DNA of 23,676 bases from Deltaproteobacteria bacterium (GCA_013349725.1 DUZB01000009.1:1-23676), one strand, 5' to 3'. Counted from the stretch's first letter, positions 15,282 to 23,265 are shown. Made by a program: numbers and translations. The notes: generated by a model not told the origin, from the sequence alone.

Positions 15282-17351
15282 TCAATATTCAATTCCCGCC
15301 TCTTCTCTGGCCTTGAGGGCCAGTCTCTTGACCCTCAGGATGGCCTCATCGGTAAACACACCGTTCACCCCGGAGATGGCCGCCAGTTTCATGCCGTGTT
15401 TGAGACCCAGTTTGTAGATCTCTCGAACCTTCTCCCACTCGATGTCCCTGCCTATGGTAAAGGTCTCGAAGCGCCCTTCAAGGGCCAGTACGATGGTCTC
15501 GGCAAGGCAGGCGTACGCCACTTTCGGTGGAAGGCCGATATTTTTCATCTCGGGGTTGCCGGGAAGCTCAATTTCCCCGGATTCAATCACCAGCACATCG
15601 GGCCGTTTAGCCACATCTTCCGGAGAAAGATCAAGGGGTCGCGCCACATCGGTGATCACGCATCCCGGCTTCACCTTGGTGATATCGAGGATGGTTTTCC
15701 CGGCCCCTGAGGTGGCGGTAACGATCACGTCCATGTCGCCGATATATCTGTCCGGCCTTGTGGAGACATGGATTATCACATCGGGGGTTTCTTCCAGGAT
15801 CGATTTTTTCAAGGCCAGCAGTTTCGCCGTGTTTCGGGCCACCATGTGGACTTCTTCAAAGGCCTTTGCAAGAAGGCGGCAGCAGACCGAACCGATAGCC
15901 CCGGTGGCGCCGAACACCATGGTTTTTCCCTTGATCTTTTTCCCGGACTCAACCTGGATCAATCCCATGCGGCGCACGGCATCCGCAGCAGCCCAGAGCG
16001 CTCCCGAAGCGCTGTAGCTGTTGCCCGTAGTAATGGGGATCTCCGCTTTCCGGGCCACGGTAACGCCTGCGTCCCCTACGACCTTGGTAAAGGCGCCAAG
16101 CCCCATGATCTGTGCGCCCATGCGTTTTGCCATCTTGGCCGCCTGAAGAAGGCGCACGTACGTGAATTCGGGACTGTGGGCCAGCATCTGTTTTGGCGTT
16201 CCGCCAACAGTAATCAGCCACCCTTCCGCTTCCACGCCGGTAGGCGACTTAATGCCGGTTATTTTTGAATAGACAAAAGGAGGAGAGTAGGCCATCACCT
16301 TTTCCACCACATCCATAAAGACCGGGGGCGCCACTTTGGAAACCATATCCAGGGTTTTATCCTTTTTCAGAAATTCCTGGGAAAGAGGATGAATCACGAA
16401 AGCAAACCGGTTCACTCTCCTGGGGTTACCCGAAGGATACACAACCCTTGGGTCCATTTTTTCATCACAGATGATCTCCAGCAGATCATCGTCTGTAATC
16501 TCGTCCTGACCTTTATCAAGCGCTGCAAGGATCATGGCTTCCAGGACATTGAAGCCCACCACTCTTTCCAGAACTTTTGGAACGGTGTCGATGATCATAT
16601 CCACGCCCCGGTCTTTCAGGAACTCCACCCGATCATCATAGGCGCAGGAGGTAATTACGGTCTTTCCGCCCAGCTCCTCCAAACCGCTTTTCTCAAGATA
16701 TCTGTAAAAGTCGTAATGGGGCGCCACGATAACCTGGGCGTTCTGCATGGCCTTTCGAACGATATATTCGTTCCATACCCGGATGGGCATAACGGAAGAA
16801 GCGAAGCGTTTGCCGGGAACCCATTTGAGTACCTCGTGGGCGCCGTTGGCATATAAATCCAGGTCTTCCATGGATTTCAGGAATTTAGAAATCCCGTTTT
16901 CCAGAACCGGGTCCGCAAAGGTCATATTATCGGTAAACTCCGACATGGATCTGGCAATAATAAAATTGCCCATACCGGATAGAAACAAGGCCCTGATATT
17001 GGTAAAATAGTTCCCGAATTCGAACTGGAGGTCGCGCACAGTCCACTCTTGGGCCACGTTTCTAAGGGCACTCCCGGTTGTCACCGGGACCTGAACACGC
17101 GAGCAAAGCTGTTTAATCCGTTCCTTATGCCTCCTGATCGACTGTGAAGTACCGATCAGGTGGGGGAACCGGATATTGCCGATGCCGATGACATCCGCCC
17201 TGTCCTGCCACTCCAGCATCATTTCCCCTGCCCTTACCATGTCCCCGTCTGTCCCGAATCGCCTTACATGAAATTCCTGTCCCAGAAATTCCGTCCGGAA
17301 TTCGTAATCGCTGCCCGCTGGGCCGAGACTAATACTGACAATCTGCTTCAC
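15282..17351 (-). CDS. Fatty acyl-ACP/acyl-CoA reductase (AAR-like) fused to an uncharacterised N-terminal domain
   Basis: The C-terminal half (about 316-689) is collinear with the cyanobacterial long-chain acyl-ACP reductase. It has FAFVIHPLS at its start, MGLGAFTKVV, TTGNSYSASG (441-450), the NADPH-binding GATGAIGS (481-488), VARN, and YACLAETIVLALEG, where C615 aligns with the cysteine that forms the acyl-enzyme in that family. The expected reaction is acyl thioester plus NADPH to fatty aldehyde. Cyanobacterial AAR is about 340 residues. Here an additional 315 residues precede it, starting VSISLG and FGTDGDM, which resemble from memory a clostridial family annotated 'quinate 5-dehydrogenase' whose true role is unclear. 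The start is GTG 17351 with AGGAGGAGG upstream. It is 19 bp after the alcohol dehydrogenase gene and probably hands aldehyde to that enzyme. Confidence 0.87.
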   Translation of the reverse strand: MKQIVSISLGPAGSDYEFRTEFLGQEFHVRRFGTDGDMVRAGEMMLEWQDRADVIGIGNIRFPHLIGTSQSIRRHKERIKQLCSRVQVPVTTGSALRNVAQEWTVRDLQFEFGNYFTNIRALFLSGMGNFIIARSMSEFTDNMTFADPVLENGISKFLKSMEDLDLYANGAHEVLKWVPGKRFASSVMPIRVWNEYIVRKAMQNAQVIVAPHYDFYRYLEKSGLEELGGKTVITSCAYDDRVEFLKDRGVDMIIDTVPKVLERVVGFNVLEAMILAALDKGQDEITDDDLLEIICDEKMDPRVVYPSGNPRRVNRFAFVIHPLSQEFLKKDKTLDMVSKVAPPVFMDVVEKVMAYSPPFVYSKITGIKSPTGVEAEGWLITVGGTPKQMLAHSPEFTYVRLLQAAKMAKRMGAQIMGLGAFTKVVGDAGVTVARKAEIPITTGNSYSASGALWAAADAVRRMGLIQVESGKKIKGKTMVFGATGAIGSVCCRLLAKAFEEVHMVARNTAKLLALKKSILEETPDVIIHVSTRPDRYIGDMDVIVTATSGAGKTILDITKVKPGCVITDVARPLDLSPEDVAKRPDVLVIESGEIELPGNPEMKNIGLPPKVAYACLAETIVLALEGRFETFTIGRDIEWEKVREIYKLGLKHGMKLAAISGVNGVFTDEAILRVKRLALKAREEAGIEY

Positions 17352-17370
17352 AATCCCCTCCTCCTATAGT

Positions 17371-19209
17371 TTATCCCAGCACCAGATGCCCCAACCCTTT
17401 TTCCCGCAGGTAACGCGGATACATCTCATAGGCTGGATTCAAAATGGGCAACAGTTTCAGAGTCTTTGGAAGATTTCCTCTCGCAGTGACCTGGCGGCGG
17501 GTCAAGGCGCTCACAAGGTTTGCTTTGCCGTGCCAGAACAGATGGGCGAAATCGGCATTCATGGTCATGGTCACATCGGGCTTTCCATCAAATGCTCCCT
17601 TGATGATCAAGGGCGCCTCCTTCGTGGCATCAATAGTAATGACCGCCTCCGGATTCTTGTAGACGAACTGCACGCACAATCCCGACTTCCTGAGGGCCGG
17701 ACCGATCCCCGGGTCCGTTTTCAAACGCTCATAGAAATCCAGCAAAATATCATAGAGCATCTCAGAATCCTTAAAGACATCTTTCAGATCCTTTTTTTCA
17801 AGTCTGGTTCCGATGGACAGCAGGTCTTTTTCGGAAACCGGCGCCGGTTTGACCCTGGTCCGGTAGAGTTTTCGCACAATCCTGATCACGGATTCCCTGT
17901 CCGGTTCCCTGGGGTTGTACAGCATGGAACCGTCTTCCATGGCCGTGGTGGCCACCTGCTCAAGTCTGGCCAGATTGTCGTCAATTCCGGCGCTCTTGAG
18001 ATCAAGGGGCATTCCGGTCAGATAAGCAAGCTGCCTGTTCAGCATCCGCACCTTTTCAATTCCGGCTTTTGCCGCCTGTTTTCGAAACCACTGATCAATA
18101 AAGCTCAGGGTCTCCATAGCATCAATGGCAAGCCCCTTCACTTTGAAGGATTGAATATCGAACCACTGCCGCGCAACCTCGATGGAGTCCAGCGCCTTTG
18201 TCACAAAATCGGGCCGCATGTTGGCTTTCAGCAGGCTGGCCCCCTGCTCAACTATCTGGGGGAAATTCACGCCCATGGCAATGGCAATATCCGAAAACCG
18301 TCCCATCCTCGCATCCAGATTATATTCCATCACCTCCGGCAGAACCAGGGCATTGGCCAGCCCATGGGGAATGTGATAGACCCCGCCTAAGGCATGGGAA
18401 ATACCGTGGGTCATACCCACCATGGAATGGGAAAAAGCGACCCCCGCAAGAAAACTTCCCACCAACATGGCGCCACGGGCTTGAATGTCTTCGGGATGAG
18501 CACAGGCCTGAAGGATATTGCCGCTGATCAACCGGATGGCATGAATGGCAAGAGCATCCGATGCGGGAGACCATTCCTTGTCCACATAGGCCTCAATGGC
18601 ATGGGTCAGGGCATCCATCCCGGTGGTCGCGGTCAGTCTGCCGGGCATGGGAAGGGTAACCTCCGGATCAAGGATGGCCATATGGGGCAGAAACTGTTCC
18701 TCGGCAAAAGGGAGTTTCACGTCATTGTCAGGGTCTGCAATCACGGCAATCTTGGTCACCTCTGAACCCGTACCGGCCGTGGTGGGAATAAAAATGGAGG
18801 GCAGAAGAAGATCATTGGGATCCAGTAGGTAGGCCCCCATATGCTCTTCTATTTTTCCGCCCTTGACAACGAGAAGATTGGCGACCTTGGCCGTATCCAT
18901 CACGCTGCCGCCACCGACGGCGATAACCATGTCGCACTCGTGCTTCTTTGCAAGGCGCGCACACTGCATCACGGTTTTGACGGCCGAATTGGGGGGCACA
19001 TTGCTGTAGGTGCAGACAATCTCGATGTCGGTCCCATTGAACCCTTCTTTTACCATTTCCGCCGGACCCGCCTTGAGGAGGATCTTATCGGTCACGAGGA
19101 TGGCCCGTCGTTTGCCGAAAGGGGCCACGGCATGGCCGATGTTCTTCAAAATGCCGAACCCGTAAATCAGTTTCGTGGGAAGCGAAAATTCAAAATATTC
19201 AGGCAGCAT
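17371..19209 (-). CDS. Iron-containing alcohol dehydrogenase fused to an SCP2 lipid-carrier domain
   Basis: Residues 1 to about 450 are a group III (iron) alcohol dehydrogenase. It has the nucleotide-binding GGGSVMDTAK (99-108), PTTAGTGSEVT, and metal ligands D199 and H203 (MDALTHAIEAY), H268 (MTHGISHALGG) and H282 (HIPHGLANA). An insertion of about 65 residues follows the metal site region (roughly 320-385). The C-terminal part (about 480-600) reads like a sterol-carrier-protein-2 domain: LYDILLDFYERL, alternating beta strands with AVITIDA and KPDVTMTMNADFAHLFWHGKAN, then VTARGNL. SCP2 domains bind fatty acyl chains and sterols. The likely reaction is fatty aldehyde to fatty alcohol with the product held by the carrier domain. 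GGAG precedes ATG 19209. Neighbours are WS/DGAT (21 bp) and the reductase (19 bp). At 612 residues it is far longer than the usual 385. Confidence 0.9.
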   Translation of the reverse strand: MLPEYFEFSLPTKLIYGFGILKNIGHAVAPFGKRRAILVTDKILLKAGPAEMVKEGFNGTDIEIVCTYSNVPPNSAVKTVMQCARLAKKHECDMVIAVGGGSVMDTAKVANLLVVKGGKIEEHMGAYLLDPNDLLLPSIFIPTTAGTGSEVTKIAVIADPDNDVKLPFAEEQFLPHMAILDPEVTLPMPGRLTATTGMDALTHAIEAYVDKEWSPASDALAIHAIRLISGNILQACAHPEDIQARGAMLVGSFLAGVAFSHSMVGMTHGISHALGGVYHIPHGLANALVLPEVMEYNLDARMGRFSDIAIAMGVNFPQIVEQGASLLKANMRPDFVTKALDSIEVARQWFDIQSFKVKGLAIDAMETLSFIDQWFRKQAAKAGIEKVRMLNRQLAYLTGMPLDLKSAGIDDNLARLEQVATTAMEDGSMLYNPREPDRESVIRIVRKLYRTRVKPAPVSEKDLLSIGTRLEKKDLKDVFKDSEMLYDILLDFYERLKTDPGIGPALRKSGLCVQFVYKNPEAVITIDATKEAPLIIKGAFDGKPDVTMTMNADFAHLFWHGKANLVSALTRRQVTARGNLPKTLKLLPILNPAYEMYPRYLREKGLGHLVLG

Positions 19210-19230
19210 GGGATCTCCTGTTTTCCTCTC

Positions 19231-21015
19231 TTACCTTTCACTGAGTTCTTTTATGATTTTGCCCAACTCCCTTGCATCCGCCTCTACGGCCACAGCCTGG
19301 TGGAGGTTACAGTAGTCCGAACCCGGATTTGAACGGTTCCTGCACTGTGTCCCCTTTTTTGTCAGAGCCTGACATCGGCCCCGTTCTCCAGCGCCAAAAC
19401 TCTTCGCCAGGGGTCCCTCCTCTTCCGCATCCGCCGTGCGCTCCCGGCCATTCTCTTCCGCTGCCTCCGGGTGATGGATCTCACAATAGTCGTAACCCAA
19501 AAAGGCAGCCTTCTTGCACGGCTCATCGTTTTCGTTTACAGCTTTGCACCGGGATTCCTTGTATCGGTCGTGCAACACCAGCGGTTCATCGTAAATTTTC
19601 CCGGACATGACCAGATCCAGCAGGTGATTGAATTCATCTTCAAAACCCTCAAGGAGCACTTCCGGATCGGGCATCAGGCCCTCGTCCGCGGCAATACCCA
19701 CCGTCACCTTTCCATCGTAGCTGAGAATACTGATTCCCAGGCCGATCATGCCCGATCGGGGAACCCAGAACATCATGTTGTTAATCCTCTTTCCCGCAAA
19801 ATAAAGGGGTTCCTTGGGACCGGGAACATTGGTAAGAACCGCTGAGGCCTTATTGCTGAAAAAATTGGCAAAATGCCTTGCAAACGTTGGGGGAAGCACC
19901 CCTACGACGTTCAGCAGCCCAAAATTCACGATGGCATCAGCCGATTTTTTTAGATGATCCATTCGGCGCCGCACCTCTTTGAGCCTGAGCACGGGGTCTT
20001 CAATATAAACAGGCAAAGGGAGAAAGACGAGGCTGAATTTATTTCCCAGATCCTCTTCCGTTCCAGGTTTTCTAATGTTCACGGGGACCAGTACTCGAAG
20101 ATCCAGTTCATTCACCCGGTGATTTCTGCTTTTCAGATAGCTGCGCATGGCGCCTGTCACCGTTGCAATCAAGACGTCATTGAGGGTCGCCGTACTGATC
20201 GCTTTCCCTACGATCTTGATCTTGTCAAGCGACATGGGTTCCGTCCATACAGCGGTTTTCCTGACTCCGATACGTCCCTTAAACGCCGTATCCGGGTCAG
20301 AAGGCATCACAGTCAGCCTGGCAAGGATCGCAGCAACATCCGTGGTCAACTCGGAACCGGTCTTGGCCAGCTCCACCAGTTGATCCGGGCTGGATACCAC
20401 TTCCCTGCATTCTTCCAGGAGTTTTTCCCCCACACGGAAGGTCGCCCCCCTCGCCCTTTTTACAGTCTTGATGAGACCCCCTAATCCCCAGGGAAAAAGA
20501 GACGTGGTCTGTTTCTTTTTAACAGGAGGAACTCTCTCCGGACACACGGCGTCAGGATCGGCATCAGCAGCCGACAGCAGGACATGGACCAGGGCGATTC
20601 CGTCGGCTATACAGTGGTGAATCCGGAAAAGGATCACACAACCTTCCCCGTAATTTTCGATAAGGTGTACCTGCCACAGGGGTTTTTTATAATCCAGCGG
20701 GATCGCCATGAAATCACCCACCATGTTCTGCAGCTCTGCCTTGTCCCCTGCGCCAGGCAGCGCCACCCTGTGGATGTGGGACCTGATATCGAAGTGCTCG
20801 TCGAACTCCCATGTGGGGGCGCCCACTCCATAAGGAGATTTCACAACCCTCTTTCTGAAACGGGGAATGGAGGCCAGACGCTGCTCAACCGTTAAAGTCA
20901 GCCTCTTGAAATCAACCAACTCTTCAAATTCCATAAAGCCCGTAATCACCATCAGGTTGTCGGGATTATCCATACAGAGCCAGAAATTGTCAGCATAGGC
21001 CATCGATTCCGTCAT
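19231..21015 (-). CDS. Wax-ester synthase / diacylglycerol acyltransferase with two C-terminal zinc-type motifs
   Basis: WS/DGAT enzymes esterify fatty alcohols or diacylglycerol with acyl-CoA, making wax esters or triacylglycerol at the cytoplasmic membrane and lipid body. The catalytic HHxxxDG is present as HHCIADG (H133, H134, D138, G139), with PLW at 112-114, an LNDVL segment corresponding to the ND motif, and TNVPGPKEP. The enzyme core of about 470 residues is normal. It is followed by about 115 extra residues with two knuckles of spacing C-x9-C-x10-C-x2-H (490-514 and 548-572), joined by an acidic linker, then a short helix. AAGGAAAAG precedes ATG 21015. It lies 30 bp after patatin and 21 bp before the ADH gene. 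The tail may target the enzyme to granules or a partner; that is inference. Confidence 0.93.
   Translation of the reverse strand: MTESMAYADNFWLCMDNPDNLMVITGFMEFEELVDFKRLTLTVEQRLASIPRFRKRVVKSPYGVGAPTWEFDEHFDIRSHIHRVALPGAGDKAELQNMVGDFMAIPLDYKKPLWQVHLIENYGEGCVILFRIHHCIADGIALVHVLLSAADADPDAVCPERVPPVKKKQTTSLFPWGLGGLIKTVKRARGATFRVGEKLLEECREVVSSPDQLVELAKTGSELTTDVAAILARLTVMPSDPDTAFKGRIGVRKTAVWTEPMSLDKIKIVGKAISTATLNDVLIATVTGAMRSYLKSRNHRVNELDLRVLVPVNIRKPGTEEDLGNKFSLVFLPLPVYIEDPVLRLKEVRRRMDHLKKSADAIVNFGLLNVVGVLPPTFARHFANFFSNKASAVLTNVPGPKEPLYFAGKRINNMMFWVPRSGMIGLGISILSYDGKVTVGIAADEGLMPDPEVLLEGFEDEFNHLLDLVMSGKIYDEPLVLHDRYKESRCKAVNENDEPCKKAAFLGYDYCEIHHPEAAEENGRERTADAEEEGPLAKSFGAGERGRCQALTKKGTQCRNRSNPGSDYCNLHQAVAVEADARELGKIIKELSER
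19300..19548 (-). other. Tandem C-x9-C-x10-C-x2-H motifs on the WS/DGAT C-terminus
   Basis: Motif 1 covers 19474-19548 and motif 2 covers 19300-19374. Each has conserved RC(K/Q)A at the start and DYC-x2-H at the end. A third copy at 14867-14941 ends the 128-residue protein. Spacing is identical in all three. The pattern resembles short DUF5763-type cysteine motifs as recalled from memory. Confidence 0.8.
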
Positions 21016-21045
21016 TTTCTTTTCCTTTCAGACTTCACACAGCCC

Positions 21046-22356
21046 TTATTTTGCAGGCCCGGCACAGGCCAGGGACAGTGGCTTGATTTCGCATATTCGC
21101 GGATCAGGCTGGGCGAATTCCTCATTCACCCGGATTCCGTAGGCACCCAGTATCCTCTTCAGTTCAGGGTATTTTTCGTGAATGGACGCCTTCACGGAAA
21201 GGAATCCTCTTTTGGCGGCCTTTCGACGCTCCCAGAACGCCATGGGATTCATATCGAAAAACTCGGCATCGTACTCGGTGGGCTCGATCACAATCAAATC
21301 GCCCTTGAATTCCGGATTGTTCCGGTAGGAATTGATGCCGTGCATCAGCCTCGAATGCAGAAGGGTGCGCAGCACCTGGTTGAAAACAGCATAAATTCCA
21401 TCCTCCGCGATATCCAGGTGAGACTGCCCTTCCTCGCATCGCTCACAGAAGACATCATGGTTGAAGGGCCGAAACGGGTTATAACAGATGATCAGTTCCG
21501 CCCCTTTCTGGATCGCAAGGTCTATACTTGTGCTTTTTACCACAGCGCCGTCCACATAGTCAATATTGTCTATTTTCACGGGCTTGTAAAAAAGAGGCAG
21601 GGCTATGGACGCCTCCATGGCCTTTGAAATAGGAACGTGCTGCCTGTGACCGTACCCGAAAATTTCCCGTTGGGCCGTGTTGAGGTTCGTGGCAACAATA
21701 TAGAGTTCGTTTTTCCTTCGCTTGTAAAGCGTCTCAAAATCGTTGCAGAGGTGATTTTTCTCTAAATTCTTACGTATGGCACGCTCAAATTTTTCCGTGG
21801 AAAAAAATCCGTTGGGGAGAAACTTCCAACGCAGAAAAAGTTTGTGGCTGCCGGATTCGGTCTTCAGAAGACAATACCTGAAGAATCTCTGGAAATTTTC
21901 GTGATCAGGATGGACGATAAACTCGCGTGCCAGCTTCCTGAATTCCTTCCTGAAAACATTATTCGCGGCCAGAAAATGAAACAGGTATCTGGGTATGAAC
22001 GTCGCGGCATTGCCAACAGTCTGCAGAGGATTGTAGAGGATTTCCATAAAATTCGGAAAATAAATCGCTGAAAGGGGAATCGGATCGATCTGCCCCTTTC
22101 GACCCTCCATGCTTTTCGTCAACTCCCCCGTAGACACCCCGTTTGCAAGGAAGGTGGCTAACAGAGCCCCCACGCTCGTTCCCACATAGATGTCAAATTC
22201 CCGGATTTTTCGATTGAGCATAAACTTGCTGAGGGCCTGCAGACCGCCCAGTTTGAAAGCTCCCCCGGATATGGCCCCACCCGAAAGTACCAGGGCGGTC
22301 TTCCTGTTGCTTTTGGGATGACTAAGGTCACTTTTCTGAACAATGGTAATACCCAT
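21046..22356 (-). CDS. Patatin-like phospholipase / lipid acyl hydrolase
   Basis: A 436-residue protein with the patatin Ser-Asp dyad. The glycine-rich oxyanion loop is LSGGAISGGAFKLGG (about 24-38), the nucleophile elbow is GTSVG (S61) and the aspartate is in YVDGAVV (D269). The loop has no arginine where many family members carry one. The hydrolase domain spans about 20-285. The long insert between the dyad residues (about 95-215) is aromatic and basic, consistent with binding a membrane or lipid surface. The C-terminal 150 residues are specific to this subfamily. As the first gene of the wax-ester operon it could mobilise stored lipid or release acyl groups from phospholipid. ATG 22356 has only a weak AAGG-type site upstream. 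A shared operator-like palindrome lies about 65 bp upstream. Confidence 0.9.
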   Translation of the reverse strand: MGITIVQKSDLSHPKSNRKTALVLSGGAISGGAFKLGGLQALSKFMLNRKIREFDIYVGTSVGALLATFLANGVSTGELTKSMEGRKGQIDPIPLSAIYFPNFMEILYNPLQTVGNAATFIPRYLFHFLAANNVFRKEFRKLAREFIVHPDHENFQRFFRYCLLKTESGSHKLFLRWKFLPNGFFSTEKFERAIRKNLEKNHLCNDFETLYKRRKNELYIVATNLNTAQREIFGYGHRQHVPISKAMEASIALPLFYKPVKIDNIDYVDGAVVKSTSIDLAIQKGAELIICYNPFRPFNHDVFCERCEEGQSHLDIAEDGIYAVFNQVLRTLLHSRLMHGINSYRNNPEFKGDLIVIEPTEYDAEFFDMNPMAFWERRKAAKRGFLSVKASIHEKYPELKRILGAYGIRVNEEFAQPDPRICEIKPLSLACAGPAK

Positions 22357-22415
22357 ATAACCTTTCCTCGTTAAACGGCATGAATTTCAGAATTTCCCGT
22401 ACTTATTCAAGAGAT

Positions 22416-22447
22416 AACTTGACGCTTTGCGTTAAAATTGTCAAGTT
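22416..22447. promoter_or_regulatory. Nested inverted repeats between patatin and the divergent gene
   Basis: Outer arms AACTTGAC (22416-22423) and GTCAAGTT (22440-22447) are perfect. Overlapping the left arm is TGACGCTTTGCGTTA (22420-22434), which matches the phasin-promoter palindrome at 13 of 15 positions. On the minus strand TTGACA precedes the palindrome by 6 bp, as in the phasin promoter (5 bp), but a good -10 box at normal spacing is not visible. It could control the patatin operon and the divergent plus-strand genes. Confidence 0.6.
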
Positions 22448-22486
22448 TTTTCAGTAGCGGGAAATGCCGCAGTCACAATTATGGAA

Positions 22487-22515
22487 TTGGCATTCAATCC
22501 TTTTCCTGGTATACA
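22487..22515 (+). promoter_or_regulatory. Sigma-70 promoter for the 107-residue protein and ACBP
   Basis: TTGGCA (22487-22492) and TATACA (22510-22515) are separated by 17 bp, predicting transcription from about 22522 and a leader of roughly 58 bases to the ATG at 22580. Confidence 0.6.
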
Positions 22516-22579
22516 ATTGAAAAGGGATGTTTTGTTCGCACAATCCAACGATTCCATTAGAATATAAGGAGGATCTTCC

Positions 22580-22903
22580 ATGGCAGTGAAAGATGAACAG
22601 GAATGGTTTCAGGAGTTTTATGAAGGAACATTTCTCATCAAAGGATGGAAGCATCGCATGCAAGAACTGCTGCAGGCCATACCGGATGGAGAAAGAAAGC
22701 ACGTTAAAGACCTCCTGGAAGGACTTGGACAGAAAATCGGCAGGGAGTGGGCTCGGGAAAATCGACTGCGACGGATAAACACTTCGGCCCTTCAGAAATG
22801 GGGAGAGGACCTCCGTTCGGCCAAAAGAAAGGGGGCTTCTGCTTTGATTGAGAAGATACGAAACCTTGATGAACAGGTAGACGGGATCATAGGTTCTGCC
22901 TGA
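22580..22903 (+). CDS. Hypothetical 107-residue protein
   Basis: I do not recognise the family. The chain is charged, mostly helical in character, with no membrane segment, no cysteines and no catalytic signature. It begins MAVKDEQEWFQEFYEG, which has an aromatic-acidic cluster, and the middle contains GWKHRMQELLQAIP and WARENRLRRI. The C-terminal third is basic and then amphipathic. A strong AAGGAGG site lies 8 bases upstream of ATG 22580 and a good promoter precedes it. It is the first gene of a plus-strand unit with acyl-CoA-binding protein, divergent from the patatin operon. A role in acyl-CoA or granule biology is suggested only by this position. Confidence 0.8.
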   Translation: MAVKDEQEWFQEFYEGTFLIKGWKHRMQELLQAIPDGERKHVKDLLEGLGQKIGREWARENRLRRINTSALQKWGEDLRSAKRKGASALIEKIRNLDEQVDGIIGSA

Positions 22904-22971
22904 GCTTTCTTCATAACTGTATTTTTACATACAACATACGGAATGTTCACTTTCAACAGGAGGAAGACAAC

Positions 22972-23232
22972 ATGGCTGATTTGAAAAGCAAATTTGAAAA
23001 AGCGTCAGAAGATGTCCAGGAACTTTTGAAACGACCGGACAACGACACCCTTTTAAAATTGTATGCACTGTATAAACAGGGCTCCGTGGGGGACGTCGCC
23101 GGCAAGAGACCAGGCTTTACAGACTTCAAGGGCAGGACCAAATTCGATGCGTGGTCCAAACTGAAGGGAACATCAGGCAAGGAGGCCATGGAGTCCTACA
23201 TAAAACTTGTAAACAGTCTGAAAGGGGCATAG
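22972..23232 (+). CDS. Acyl-CoA-binding protein (ACBP)
   Basis: An 86-residue, four-helix ACBP of standard length. Such proteins bind medium- and long-chain acyl-CoA tightly, buffer it and deliver it to acyltransferases. The family signature is clear: LYALYKQGSVGDVAGKRPG (about 30-48), then DFKGRTKFDAWSKLKG and EAMESYIKLV. The lysine and tyrosines that contact CoA in characterised ACBPs are in place (YKQ, and K before FDAW). ACBP is universal in eukaryotes but patchy in bacteria, so its presence beside a wax-ester/TAG synthase operon is informative. AGGAGG lies about 8 bases before ATG 22972. It follows the 107-residue protein gene by 68 bp, probably in the same transcript. Confidence 0.95.
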   Translation: MADLKSKFEKASEDVQELLKRPDNDTLLKLYALYKQGSVGDVAGKRPGFTDFKGRTKFDAWSKLKGTSGKEAMESYIKLVNSLKGA

Positions 23233-23265
23233 CAGAAAGAATTCCACCGTTAGGAAGAGAATAAC

